DNA of 17,229 nt, from NCBI GenBank assembly GCA_964550025.1, contig CAZJYI010000206.1, forward strand, positions 1 through 17,229, in the 5' to 3' direction. Positions 6,864 to 15,300 of the stretch are shown here, piece by piece. The translations under genes were made by a program, and so were the position numbers. This DNA comes from CAZJYI01 sp964550025. GTDB lineage: Bacteria > Verrucomicrobiota > Kiritimatiellia > UBA8416 > CAYOBW01. Under the pieces are notes generated by a model that was not told where the DNA came from, made no database searches, and saw nothing but the letters and a program-made list of their open reading frames with translations. Every line of letters starts with the position of its first letter. Positions within the stretch are counted from its first letter, which is position 1.

Positions 6864-8053
6864 AGCGAACATGGGTAATGGTAACACTGCTGGGGCTGAC
6901 GGCAGGGACGGCAGTGGGGCAGGCTCCCGTGATTGACTCGTTTGGGCACGATGGCGAGTTGACATGCACGAACCTGACTCACACGTCACGCTACGTAGTG
7001 GAGAGGGCGCCTTCAGCCTCGGGGCCGTGGACGAATGCATCGGCTTCACTTGCGAACGTTTGGGGCACATCCAGCGGCACCATGCAGGTGACCGTGCCGA
7101 TGTCCAATTCACCATCGTTCTATCGCGTGGTGGGACCGACGAACGACTACCTTGTCGTCGACCTGTCAGGGGGCACCAATGCGTCAAGCTACCCGGTGAG
7201 CTACCTGGCGGGTATTCCGGCAGGCGGCTGGACGAATGAACACAAGACGACGAAGCTGGTGCTGCGTAGGATTCCAGCGGGGACTTTCACGATGGGCACG
7301 CCGGCCGGTACAGAGATTGGCTCAGGCTCCGACGAGAGACCCGCACACGACGTCACCCTGACACAGGATTTCTTCGCCGGGATCTTTGAGGTCACGCAGA
7401 GACAGTGGGCGCTCGTGATGGGCACCTGGCCGAGCTACTTCACGAACGTCACCGATCGCGAATCCCGCCCCGTAGAACAGGTGAGCTATGAACTGATGCG
7501 CGGTGCGAGTGCGGGGGCCGGCTGGCCTGCCGATGGCAACGTAGATGCATCCTCTTTCATGGGGCGGCTGCGGAGCAAGACCGGACTTGCGTTTGATCTG
7601 CCGACGGAGTCGCAGTGGGAGTATGCGGGCCGGGCGGGTACGACGACACCCCTGAACTCCGGCCAGCACCTGACTCACACAGACCCTGACCCTCACATGG
7701 ACGAGGTCGGCCGGTATAGCAGCAACGGTGGCGGTGATTTCGGGCAATCTCCCTGGGTCGGCGCATCGAACGGGACCGCGACGGTGGGCACATATGCGGT
7801 CAACAGGTGGGGGCTCTATGATACGCATGGGAATGCGTATGAACTGTGCCTGGATTGGTACGGGCCATATCCCACCGGCCCCGTAACGGACCCAAGGGGC
7901 GCAACAACAAACGTCTTGTACCGCGTCGGTCGCGGCGGCGCTTGGTGGGCTTTCGCCCTCTGGTGCCGGATAGCAGAGCGCATCACCGTCAATCCTGACC
8001 ACGACGGCCACGCCGTGGGCTTCCGGGTTACGGTGCCTGCAGGGCAGCGGTGA
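6860..8053 (+). CDS. Exported FGE-sulfatase (SUMF1-like) domain protein
   Basis: 397 residues with a signal peptide (about 1-20, A-V-G/QA). Residues about 24-92 form a short beta domain of the type (RYVVERAPSASGPW, then a strand ending in FYRVV) that often precedes FGE domains in Kiritimatiellota, Lentisphaerota and Verrucomicrobiota. Residues 133-393 are a formylglycine-generating-enzyme-like domain: LVLRRIPAGTFTMGTP (133-148), FEVTQRQWALVM (176-187), LPTESQWEYAGRAG (247-260), NRWGLYDTHGNAYELCLDWYG (315-335), RVGRGGAWW (355-363), VGFRV (386-390). True FGEs carry two active-site cysteines in the block after R-G-G-S. Aligned by eye, the first is Ala364 and the second is Cys369. It is therefore unlikely to mature sulfatases by the copper/cysteine mechanism and more likely belongs to the broad secreted family of unknown function. 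Start is ATGA-coupled to the short ORF upstream. Confidence 0.85.
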   Translation: MKRTWVMVTLLGLTAGTAVGQAPVIDSFGHDGELTCTNLTHTSRYVVERAPSASGPWTNASASLANVWGTSSGTMQVTVPMSNSPSFYRVVGPTNDYLVVDLSGGTNASSYPVSYLAGIPAGGWTNEHKTTKLVLRRIPAGTFTMGTPAGTEIGSGSDERPAHDVTLTQDFFAGIFEVTQRQWALVMGTWPSYFTNVTDRESRPVEQVSYELMRGASAGAGWPADGNVDASSFMGRLRSKTGLAFDLPTESQWEYAGRAGTTTPLNSGQHLTHTDPDPHMDEVGRYSSNGGGDFGQSPWVGASNGTATVGTYAVNRWGLYDTHGNAYELCLDWYGPYPTGPVTDPRGATTNVLYRVGRGGAWWAFALWCRIAERITVNPDHDGHAVGFRVTVPAGQR

Positions 8054-8073
8054 GGCAGGAGACGAAGTAACAC

Positions 8074-8129
8074 GATTAAGTAGCTCGACGAAGTAGCGAA
8101 CTTCTCGCTCTTAATCGCGCTACCTAATC
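8074..8129. repeat. Imperfect inverted repeat between convergent genes
   Basis: The left arm 8074-8099 and right arm 8105-8129 pair at 21 of 26 positions with one gap and a 5-nt loop. It starts 20 nt after the stop of the FGE-like gene and overlaps the last bases of the minus-strand AraC gene (stop at 8120-8122). AGTAGC occurs twice in related form in the left arm, giving the same short-unit texture as the inverted repeats at 8731 and 11343. A bidirectional terminator role is plausible by position. No strong T-run is seen on either side. Confidence 0.55.
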
Positions 8130-8599
8130 TCTCCTCCCTCGCCCCGCTGCGCCCGGCGGTAGGCGTCGGGGGTGGTGCCCATCGACTTGCGGAACTGACG
8201 GTGCATGGATTCCAGCGATCGGTATCCCATCCGTGCGGACAGATCCGCAATGGGCTCATGGGAGCTACGCAACAGACGGCAGTACACTTGCAGGCGGCGG
8301 CGCATGATCTCTGCCTTTACACCGCACCCCAGTGCGCTGCGAAACCCGCGTTCCAGCGCGCGGCGCTGTATCCCCAGCGCGTCTGCGACCTGGTCCACCG
8401 ACGGGTCCGTGTGGATGTGCTCCCAAATGAACCTCAGGGCCCGGGCAACCATCGGATCGGACACCGCCAGCACATCTGTGCTCTGCCGCCAGCCGGCCGG
8501 CTTTGGCCTGATCCGGCAGCACAGCCGGCAGCCTGTTGTCCTGCGGGTGTGGCAGTTGCCCCAGACGTACGGTCGGACAGCCCCGCTCGCGGCCCCCAA
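8120..8599 (-). CDS. Truncated XylR-like AraC-family regulator
   Basis: 159 codons on the minus strand. From residue 39 it reads RQSTDVLAVSDPMVARALRF, the linker found in XylR-like regulators, where a LacI/periplasmic-binding-type sensor is joined to an AraC DNA-binding domain. It continues with a two-helix-turn-helix AraC domain: IHTDPSVDQVADALGIQRRA (first HTH, about 61-80) and PIADLSARMGYRSLESMHRQ (second, about 115-134), ending MGTTPDAYRR. The roughly 250-residue sensor domain usual for this type is absent. The first 38 residues are Cys/Arg-rich and unlike it, the best start is a TTG, and an in-frame stop (TAA) lies just upstream at 8606-8608. I infer an N-terminally deleted regulator, either a decaying pseudogene or a ligand-independent DNA-binding remnant. 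It is divergent from the 8867 gene and convergent with the 6860 gene. Confidence 0.65.
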   Translation of the reverse strand: MGAASGAVRPYVWGNCHTRRTTGCRLCCRIRPKPAGWRQSTDVLAVSDPMVARALRFIWEHIHTDPSVDQVADALGIQRRALERGFRSALGCGVKAEIMRRRLQVYCRLLRSSHEPIADLSARMGYRSLESMHRQFRKSMGTTPDAYRRAQRGEGGEIR

Positions 8600-8730
8600 T
8601 GCGCATTAGGCAGCGAATGTCGCAGAACAACACGCCGCGTGTCGTGTAATGCCACTAGGCCTTCGCGCTTGCAGATGCTAGCATTCCCTGAATGGGCCTT
8701 ATTTGTGGCGAAGGCGTGGTAGATGTGCTC

Positions 8731-8819
8731 GACTAGCGACCAGCGACTCGCGACTAGCGGGGTCAACGAGTCAAGTGGTCCCAATTCTCCCGCTAGTCGC
8801 TGGTCGCTAGTCGCTAGTC
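8731..8819. repeat. Long inverted repeat of 7-bp tandem units upstream of the 8867 gene
   Basis: The left arm 8731-8761 and right arm 8789-8819 pair at 28 of 31 positions around a 27-nt loop. The left arm is built from 7-bp units of the form GCGACYA (GCGACCA, GCGACTC, GCGACTA); the right arm has the complementary TAGTCGC-type unit about four times. It ends 47 nt before the start codon of the 8867 gene, so it may be transcribed as a 5' leader hairpin. The rest of the gap 8600-8866 shows no other recognisable element. Confidence 0.75.
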
Positions 8820-8855
8820 CAAAATCTGAAACAGAGGCCAATAGAGAGCCAGAAA

Positions 8856-8862
8856 AGGAAAG
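8856..8862 (+). promoter_or_regulatory. Shine-Dalgarno deciding the 8867 start
   Basis: AGGAAAG lies 4 nt before ATG 8867 (7 nt from AGGA). The frame is also open from ATG 8723, but those extra 48 codons would be encoded by the inverted repeat and would sit in front of a clean signal peptide, so 8867 is preferred. Confidence 0.6.
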
Positions 8863-8866
8863 CAAC

Positions 8867-11293
8867 ATGACCACACTGCGCAGACCCATCCTATTCGCAA
8901 TAGCCCTATGTCTGACCGCGAGCATCACTGTCCCCACTGCGGAAGCCGGCTACAAGCGGCGTGGCGTTCATCTTGGCCCGACCGGAATTATCGCCGCCCT
9001 CAACGATGATGGCGACAACTTTCAGGTGGAGTCCGTGGAAAAGGGCGGCCCGGCCGAAGGCAAGCTGAAGAAGGGCGATATTGTCGTCAGTGTCAACGGC
9101 AAGACGTTCAGCGAGCATGTGCGCAAGGAGTTTGCCGCGGCGATTGATGCGTCCGAAACGGAAGCGCTCAAAGGCAAAATGACCTTAGGGTTGAAGGCTG
9201 CGGCGGGGACAGAGGCGAAGAGCGTTGAGCTGCAATTACAGGTGATGGGCTCATACAGCGCCACCGCGCCATACAACTGTCCAAAAACCGACAAAATCAT
9301 CACCAAACTGGCGGAGTTCTTAACCAACGTTTCACCGAAGGACGATCTATTGCTGATGCGGTCGCTGGGGCTGCTCGCAACCGGTGACAAGAAGTACATT
9401 CGCAAGCCGACGTTCAGTGACGAGTTTGTGGAGCTCTCACCGGAAGAGTGTATCGCAACCTATCGACGTAACACCTGGCAGATGGGGTACGCCAACCTTG
9501 CCGCCTGCGAGTACTACCTGTTGACCGGCGACAAATCGATTCTGCCAGCCATCAAGAATATGTCTATTTCGTTGGGGATGGGGTCAGACACGACCGGAAC
9601 GTACGGTCACTGCATGGCAACGCTCGACCGCAATCCACACAAGCATGGCTACATCAACGGATATGGCCAGATGAACCAGGCCACTCTTCCGGCGATCATC
9701 TCACTGATGCTGGCCCGTGATAAGATCGGCATCAAGCACCCGGACATCGATTACACCATCCAGAAATCATACAGCAATTATAAGTACTATGTTGGCAAGG
9801 GTGCCCTCCCTTACGGCGTGCATGGTCCTCTGACACACACGTACAACAATAACGGCACAAGCGCACTTGCCGCCATTTACATGTCACTGCATGGCGACAA
9901 AGAAGGCACCAAGTTCTTCGGCACACTGGCTTCGGCGGACAGCAAGACGCTGGTTCATGGCGTACACGTGGGTAATGTCTGGAGTCAATGCTGGACCAGT
10001 TCAGGTGGCCCGTTCATAGGCCCGAAAGCGACGCAGAGCTTCTTCAAGCGCGCGCTATGGCGTCGCACGCTGGATCGTTGTTTTGACGGGAGCTTTGCCA
10101 TTGAGACCATTGGATCAAGAGGTCAATACCTGAACAAACCACCGCAGCATGAGACTGCGACGTCGGTTCAGAAGGCATCGCCCAACGGAGCCCTCTTGCT
10201 CGCGTACTGTGTTGGCCGGCAGGCCATCTACTGCACCGGTAAAGGTGCGGATGAGGCCTGCTTCCTGAACGAGGACGAACTGGCTTTCCTCGACGGGATC
10301 GAGACGCTTGATGTTACCAAGGTGCCGATTGAGCAGTTGAAGGAATTGTGCACCCACGAATTGCCGCAGATAAGACGCGGCGCTAATTGGCACTATCGTG
10401 AACGCTGGCAGGAGCATGGCGAGTTTGAGGCGGAGATCATTCCGGCAATGGCAAGGCGCGCTACCGCGGAAGAGAAGGAGATAGCCGGTAAGTTTGCCGG
10501 CGAGTTCGGCTACCGTTGTCACCCGGAGCTCTTCGCCAAAGCGGAGCCGGCCCTGCTCGGGATCCTGCGTGACAAGACCCTCGATTGGGAAACGCGCGCC
10601 GCCGCGTTCTCCAGCATCAACTTCAACTCGAATCCGAAGCCCGAGGACATGGCGACACGTGGCGCGGAGATCTTTGCTGACGGCATCAAGGCGTTTGCTG
10701 CGACGCCACGCCTGAAGAGTGAGCCGGACGCAAGCCATGCCGATACGGCTGTTGCAGCAAAACTGACATCCCTGTGCAGTGATCCCTATGCCGCCGGGCT
10801 ACTGAAGAGCGATGCTGACAAGGCGGAGTTCTACAGCGTCGTGAACCGGATGTTTGACAACCGCATGCAGAATGGACGCGGCCAGGCCATGGCACTGATC
10901 AGTGGCATTCCCCTGGAAGACCTGCCCTATGTGGCGGACAAGTTCATTCGCAACATGAAGAACAAAGAGCGCACCAAATTCACGTATTCAGCGATGCGTG
11001 ACGTTGGTGCCGGGGCTGAGATCATGGCGAGGTTGGGAATTGGCGATGGGCTGGATCATCTGATGGCGATATTTGACGATCCCCTTGGCAAGTGGGGATT
11101 CAAGCTTCGTACGGGAGCAAGATCCTTGCCGGCATATGGTGCCTACGCCCAGAAGTACCTCGAGGAGATCAAGAAGCTCGGAGATGCCAAGGGTATGGGC
11201 GATGCTTGCAGGGCAATTGAAGAGGCTACTGAGAAGAAGGAAATGATGACCTGGGAAGAGGCCTTACAGAAGGCGAAGGGGATGCGGAAGTGA
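8867..11293 (+). CDS. Exported PDZ-containing DUF6288-like protein (short paralogue)
   Basis: 808 residues from ATG 8867. Signal peptide 1-27 (cut after A-E-A). Residues about 33-125 form a PDZ domain: GVHLGPTG (33-40), FQVESVEKGGPAEGKLKKGD (52-71), VVSVNGKTF (73-81). The shared motif VMGSYSATAPYNCPKTDKII (126-145) follows; its counterpart occurs in the 12380 protein. The middle section is helical with Gly/Tyr/His-rich loops (GYGQMNQATLPAII, YVGKGALPYGVHGP, YNNNGTSALAA) and ends near LDRCFDGSF. Repeated D-G-S-F and G-L-P-Y-G type motifs suggest an alpha/alpha-barrel; that is inference. The last ~250 residues are helical and repeat-like. I believe the family is DUF6288, common in PVC bacteria and without known function, recalled from memory. 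PDZ domains in exported proteins usually bind peptide C-termini. Inverted repeats lie on both sides of the gene. Confidence 0.75.
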   Translation: MTTLRRPILFAIALCLTASITVPTAEAGYKRRGVHLGPTGIIAALNDDGDNFQVESVEKGGPAEGKLKKGDIVVSVNGKTFSEHVRKEFAAAIDASETEALKGKMTLGLKAAAGTEAKSVELQLQVMGSYSATAPYNCPKTDKIITKLAEFLTNVSPKDDLLLMRSLGLLATGDKKYIRKPTFSDEFVELSPEECIATYRRNTWQMGYANLAACEYYLLTGDKSILPAIKNMSISLGMGSDTTGTYGHCMATLDRNPHKHGYINGYGQMNQATLPAIISLMLARDKIGIKHPDIDYTIQKSYSNYKYYVGKGALPYGVHGPLTHTYNNNGTSALAAIYMSLHGDKEGTKFFGTLASADSKTLVHGVHVGNVWSQCWTSSGGPFIGPKATQSFFKRALWRRTLDRCFDGSFAIETIGSRGQYLNKPPQHETATSVQKASPNGALLLAYCVGRQAIYCTGKGADEACFLNEDELAFLDGIETLDVTKVPIEQLKELCTHELPQIRRGANWHYRERWQEHGEFEAEIIPAMARRATAEEKEIAGKFAGEFGYRCHPELFAKAEPALLGILRDKTLDWETRAAAFSSINFNSNPKPEDMATRGAEIFADGIKAFAATPRLKSEPDASHADTAVAAKLTSLCSDPYAAGLLKSDADKAEFYSVVNRMFDNRMQNGRGQAMALISGIPLEDLPYVADKFIRNMKNKERTKFTYSAMRDVGAGAEIMARLGIGDGLDHLMAIFDDPLGKWGFKLRTGARSLPAYGAYAQKYLEEIKKLGDAKGMGDACRAIEEATEKKEMMTWEEALQKAKGMRK

Positions 11294-11341
11294 TCAAGGC
11301 ATTGACCCGGCGTTGCGGCAACAGAAGAACGGGGACCGATT

Positions 11342-11420
11342 GACGATTACGGGCGACGATTACGGTGGACGATTGGGATGCTCCTCTCCTCGTAATCCGT
11401 AATCGTCGCCCGTAATCGTG
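11342..11420. repeat. Perfect 23-bp inverted repeat made of 13-bp tandem units
   Basis: Bases 11343-11365 and 11397-11419 are perfect reverse complements (23 of 23), with a 31-nt loop. The left side is three tandem 13-bp units beginning at 11342, 11355 and 11368 (GACGATTACGGGC, GACGATTACGGTG, GACGATTGGGATG). It starts about 49 nt after the stop of the 8867 gene and ends about 125 nt before the lipoprotein start. It may act as a terminator or transcript-end stabiliser, or be a mobile repeat. No T-run follows. The remainder of the gap 11294-11544 shows nothing else I recognise. Confidence 0.75.
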
Positions 11421-11544
11421 AGCCGAAAAGGCAGGAAGACGTCGGAGAAGGTCACAACATGCCCAGCGGCTGCAAGAGAGAGAGGATTAGACAAGAACGT
11501 GCTGTCAGCTCTGACAGTACGAATGCGAAGCCAGGGAGACAGTT

Positions 11545-12201
11545 GTGAAGAAGGCGGGAAATTCGATCATGTGCATCGTCGCGATAGCCGCGATGCTTGG
11601 ATCCGGTTGTATGCGTAAACCGAATACGAGGGACGGCGTCATCCAACTTGAGGCGGCGGTCGGCACCATTGCGGTCTCGCCCGGGTCCTACCAGGCGCTC
11701 AAGGAGAGGATAACGCTCGATGGCCTCAGCAGGACGTACAGCAAGACCGATGACAAGGAACGCGTGACGCTGACCGGCTCGGAAAGCAACAAAGCTGTGT
11801 TCGAAACAGGAGCGTCTCCCGGAACGGCCGACGTCCGCATCAAGGGCTCGAAGAAGTTCGTAGACAAGATCATCGCACGAGCCCAGAGGATCATCGACGC
11901 CGAGGCGAGCCTGACGCGCCTCACGCTAGTAGCCGAGACGAGGACATACGCCGGGGTCCAGGAAGATCACATGGCTGCTCTCGAAGAGGAACTGGGCAAG
12001 ACGATGACCTCCGTCGGCAGATCCAGTTCCTCCTTCAACCAGGCGGTGACGATCAAGTGTGCCTTCGAAGAGGGGCTTCACGGGGTGCGGCTGAAGTTCT
12101 CCGGAAAGAACGCAACCCTCAAGATCACGATCGAGGGTGATCAGGTGTTTGTGGATGGCATCAAGGCACTGGTGAACGAGACGCAGGCCCCGAGGCGTTG
12201 A
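11545..12201 (+). CDS. Small exported protein, probable lipoprotein, function unknown
   Basis: 218 residues from a GTG with AGGGAG 6 nt upstream (11533-11538). The N-terminus has a short basic start and a hydrophobic stretch ending MLGSGC, so Cys22 is a candidate lipidation site. The -3 position is Gly rather than Leu, making it a weak lipobox. The mature part has no family I recognise. It contains Thr/Ser-rich beta-like stretches and two similar short patterns, IKGSKKFVDKII (about 104-115) and IEGDQVFVDGIKALV (about 196-210), which look like a repeated strand-loop-helix unit, perhaps a tandem of two small alpha/beta domains. It sits between the two PDZ paralogues, about 180 bp before the second, so it may be an envelope-anchored partner of those proteins. 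That is inference from position only. Confidence 0.6.
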   Translation: MKKAGNSIMCIVAIAAMLGSGCMRKPNTRDGVIQLEAAVGTIAVSPGSYQALKERITLDGLSRTYSKTDDKERVTLTGSESNKAVFETGASPGTADVRIKGSKKFVDKIIARAQRIIDAEASLTRLTLVAETRTYAGVQEDHMAALEEELGKTMTSVGRSSSSFNQAVTIKCAFEEGLHGVRLKFSGKNATLKITIEGDQVFVDGIKALVNETQAPRR

Positions 12202-12379
12202 ACGCGGATTGCGCGACTGGCACCTTTTCGGGCCGAACGGGAACGCGATGCATTGGACCTATACCAGCTATGGTCCCGCAGATGAAGATGCCCCCAGGGG
12301 TAACGAGCGTGCCGGAGATGACCTCGGTGCCAGCGAGTGAATGACGGGGTGAAGGTGGGCCTGGTATAAAGGTGGATAT

Positions 12380-15300
12380 GTGAAGAAGTTGATCCTTGTA
12401 TCTGTCAGCGTGTCGATGGCGCTTCTTGCGGTGGGCGGGAGTCGTGGGGCGGCGTCCTTCTACAAGGAACCGCCGCTGTTCAATTTTACCCACGCGAACG
12501 AGAGCTCGGCCAAGCAGAGCATCGACCGCTTCGGGCCGGTGGGGATGAGTATCGAACTGCGCCTGCCGCCGTTCCAGATGGTCGTCGGCAAGATCGAGGA
12601 GGGCTCGCCCGCCGAAGCGGCAGGCAAGCTCAAGGCCGGCCAGAAGATTGAGAGCATCAACGGGCAGGTGCTCAAGGATATCGACCCGCGCATCCAGCTC
12701 GCGAAGATCATCAGCGAGGCGGAGGCGATCGACGGCAGGATCGCGTTCATGATCGAAGGCGTGGGCGAGGTCGTGGTGAAGATCCCTGTGCTGGGTGCTT
12801 ACGGCGAGACTTGGCCGCTCAACTGCAAGAAGTCCGACAGGGTCGTGCGCAACATGGCCCACTGGGTGAAGACGCAGGGGGGCTACGATCTCGACACCCG
12901 GGGGTGGAAGTCGCTCAACGGTTTCGGCATGCTCTTTCTGCTCTCCACCGGCGACGAGAGCGACTTGGCGCATGTACGCGGCTGGGTGGAGCGGGTGGTT
13001 GAGCAGTACAAGGATGCGGACGCGATACTGCTCAAGCCCTGGGTCTTCGGGCCTGCGGCAATCCCCCTGGCTGAGTATTACCTGCGCACCGGCGATAAGA
13101 GCGTGCTTCCCGTGATCCAGAAGCTGGTCAAACACGTCGAGGGGACCATGTTCAACGGCGGCTGGAGCGGCCGGGGCGGTTTGGTCTTCGGCTACATGGC
13201 CGGCGGACATATGAACGCTGCCGGTATCCACGGTCCTACCTTCCTGATGTTGGCCAAGGAGTGTGGCGTCGAGGTGGATGAGGCGATCATGCTGGAGTCG
13301 CTCAGGCAGTTCTATCGCTTCGCCGGCAAGGGCAGCGTGCCCTACGGTGACGGATTCCCCGAGACCTACTTCATCGACAACGGCAAGACGGGGGCACTGG
13401 CCTTTACCATGGCGGCTGCCGCGGCGCTCACTCCCAACGGTGAGAAGTCGGTCTACGCCAGGGCCAGGGATGTCAGCGCCCTGCGTGGCTTCTATGGCAC
13501 CAACTACATGCTTACGGGACACACCGGTGGTGGCATTGGTGAGGTGTGGCGCGGCCCGGCCATGGGTTTCCTCCGCGACAAAGAGCCGGCAAAGTACCGC
13601 TCGTTCATGGACGGACGTCTGTGGCACCTCGAGATGAGTCGCCGCTTCGACGGTTCTTTCGGCATTCTCAGCGGATCGAGCCGGTACGACACCCCCGCTA
13701 CCTGGGGACAGATGATGGCCCTGCAATACACTGTACCGCGCAAGACGCTGCGCCTGACCGGTGCGCCGCGGAGGAAGTGGTCCAGGCCCTACACGCTCCC
13801 TGTTCGCCCCTGGGGCACAGCCGAGGATGATGACTTCTGTGAAATCAAGCCGGCGGCCTACGCCGACGGAAGCCCCCCGACGTTTGATGACACGCTCGAA
13901 GACGGCACCATCAATGGGATCGAGCGATTCCGTCGCGCGAACGAGACGACAGACGCCTTGGTCCTCAAGTTCTGTCTTCACCCGGACCATGAAGTCAGAC
14001 GTGAGATCGGGGCCGGGTACCGCGGACCGGAGCAGGATCATCAGATCGTCCCGATGCTCAAGCACAAGGATGCACGCGTGCGCCGCGCGGCGCTCTCGGT
14101 GCTTCACGTAGTCCACAAGGGAACGCGCGTCTTGCCGCCGGAGCGCCTGACCGACGAGATGGCCGACCTGGTGATCGCCATGGTCAACGACCCGGAGGAG
14201 TCCTGGTGGTGCCTGGAGAACGCCCTGCGGGTTGTAAGCGTTCTCCCGAAAGAGCAGGTGGCCCTTCACCTGGACCGCCTGCTGTACTTCCTCGGCCACG
14301 AGGAGTGGTGGCTGCAGCATGCGACATTGATCGCGCTCGCGCCCCTGGCAGTGGATGAAACGTACTACGAGAGAATCCTGCCCAGGATTGGCGAAATGAT
14401 GGTGAACAACACCCACGCCCCGGCGACGAATCCACTGCGTGAACTCACCAATCGTCTCAAGACGGCCAGCCCCAAGGTACGGGTGGCAGCGCTGAAGATG
14501 TTCGGCAGCGCCTACGCCGGGTTCCCGGCAGAGCTGCACCCTCCCGCCGGAGATGCCGCGGCCGATGTGCTCAAGGGGGACATGAAGAAGTACGTCCTTC
14601 CCGTCTCACTGAGATACATCGCCGACCACATGATGACTGCGCCGGGGGGATACAGCGCCCTCTTTGAGGTGGCAAAGAAACGCCACCCCGAACAGGTGCT
14701 GCCCTACAAGCAGAACTATCTCTGGGCCGATCCCTCCACCTTCTCGCCGGAGGTGAGGGAGGCACTCAAGCCGATCTTCCGCGAGCAGCTCGTGCCTGAG
14801 TTCGTTGCCCGCAATCTCGGCACGCTCCGCAGCGAGATGACCAGGGGTGGCGCACCCGATAGCAGGTTGGCCGAGCTGGCGGATCTCTACAGGAAGGCGG
14901 GCGTCAACGACTACGACTGGCGCAATTTCGGTCCCGACCGCAACGAGATGACCTGGCACTATCGCATTGGCGATGCGAAGGCGCACAAGGACTGGAACAA
15001 GCCCGATTTCGATCCGACAGCAGCGGGTTGGAAGACCGGCCTGGCGCCCTTCGGTGATGAGGGGGGCAAGCTCAAGACTGAGCAATCGGGCTGCGGTAAT
15101 CCGGTTTGCCGCTGTGGCGATCCCATGAAGACATTATGGGCCAGAGAGGACCTGTTGCTGCGGGGGAAGTTCACGTTCCCGCCGATGAAGGAGGGCCACA
15201 GCTACCGCCTCCTCATCAGCGGCGCGTCTCACGTCGGTATGTCCGGCAACGTGACCGCGTACATCAATGGGCACCAGGTCGCCTCGTCCCGCGGCGGTCT

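Noticed and set aside
8723..8866. Upstream extension of the PDZ protein from ATG 8723
   Set aside because: The extra codons are made of the inverted repeat and would bury the signal peptide. ATG 8867 has its own AGGAAAG site.
12262..12368. TATACCAG / CTGGTATA inverted pair before the 12380 gene
   Set aside because: An 8-bp match separated by about 90 nt is not convincing.
12161..14539. A 792-codon open frame on the minus strand
   Set aside because: It lies opposite the 12380 gene, which has a signal peptide and recognisable domains. The antisense product is rich in His/Arg/Leu with no motif, as expected for a GC-rich shadow frame.
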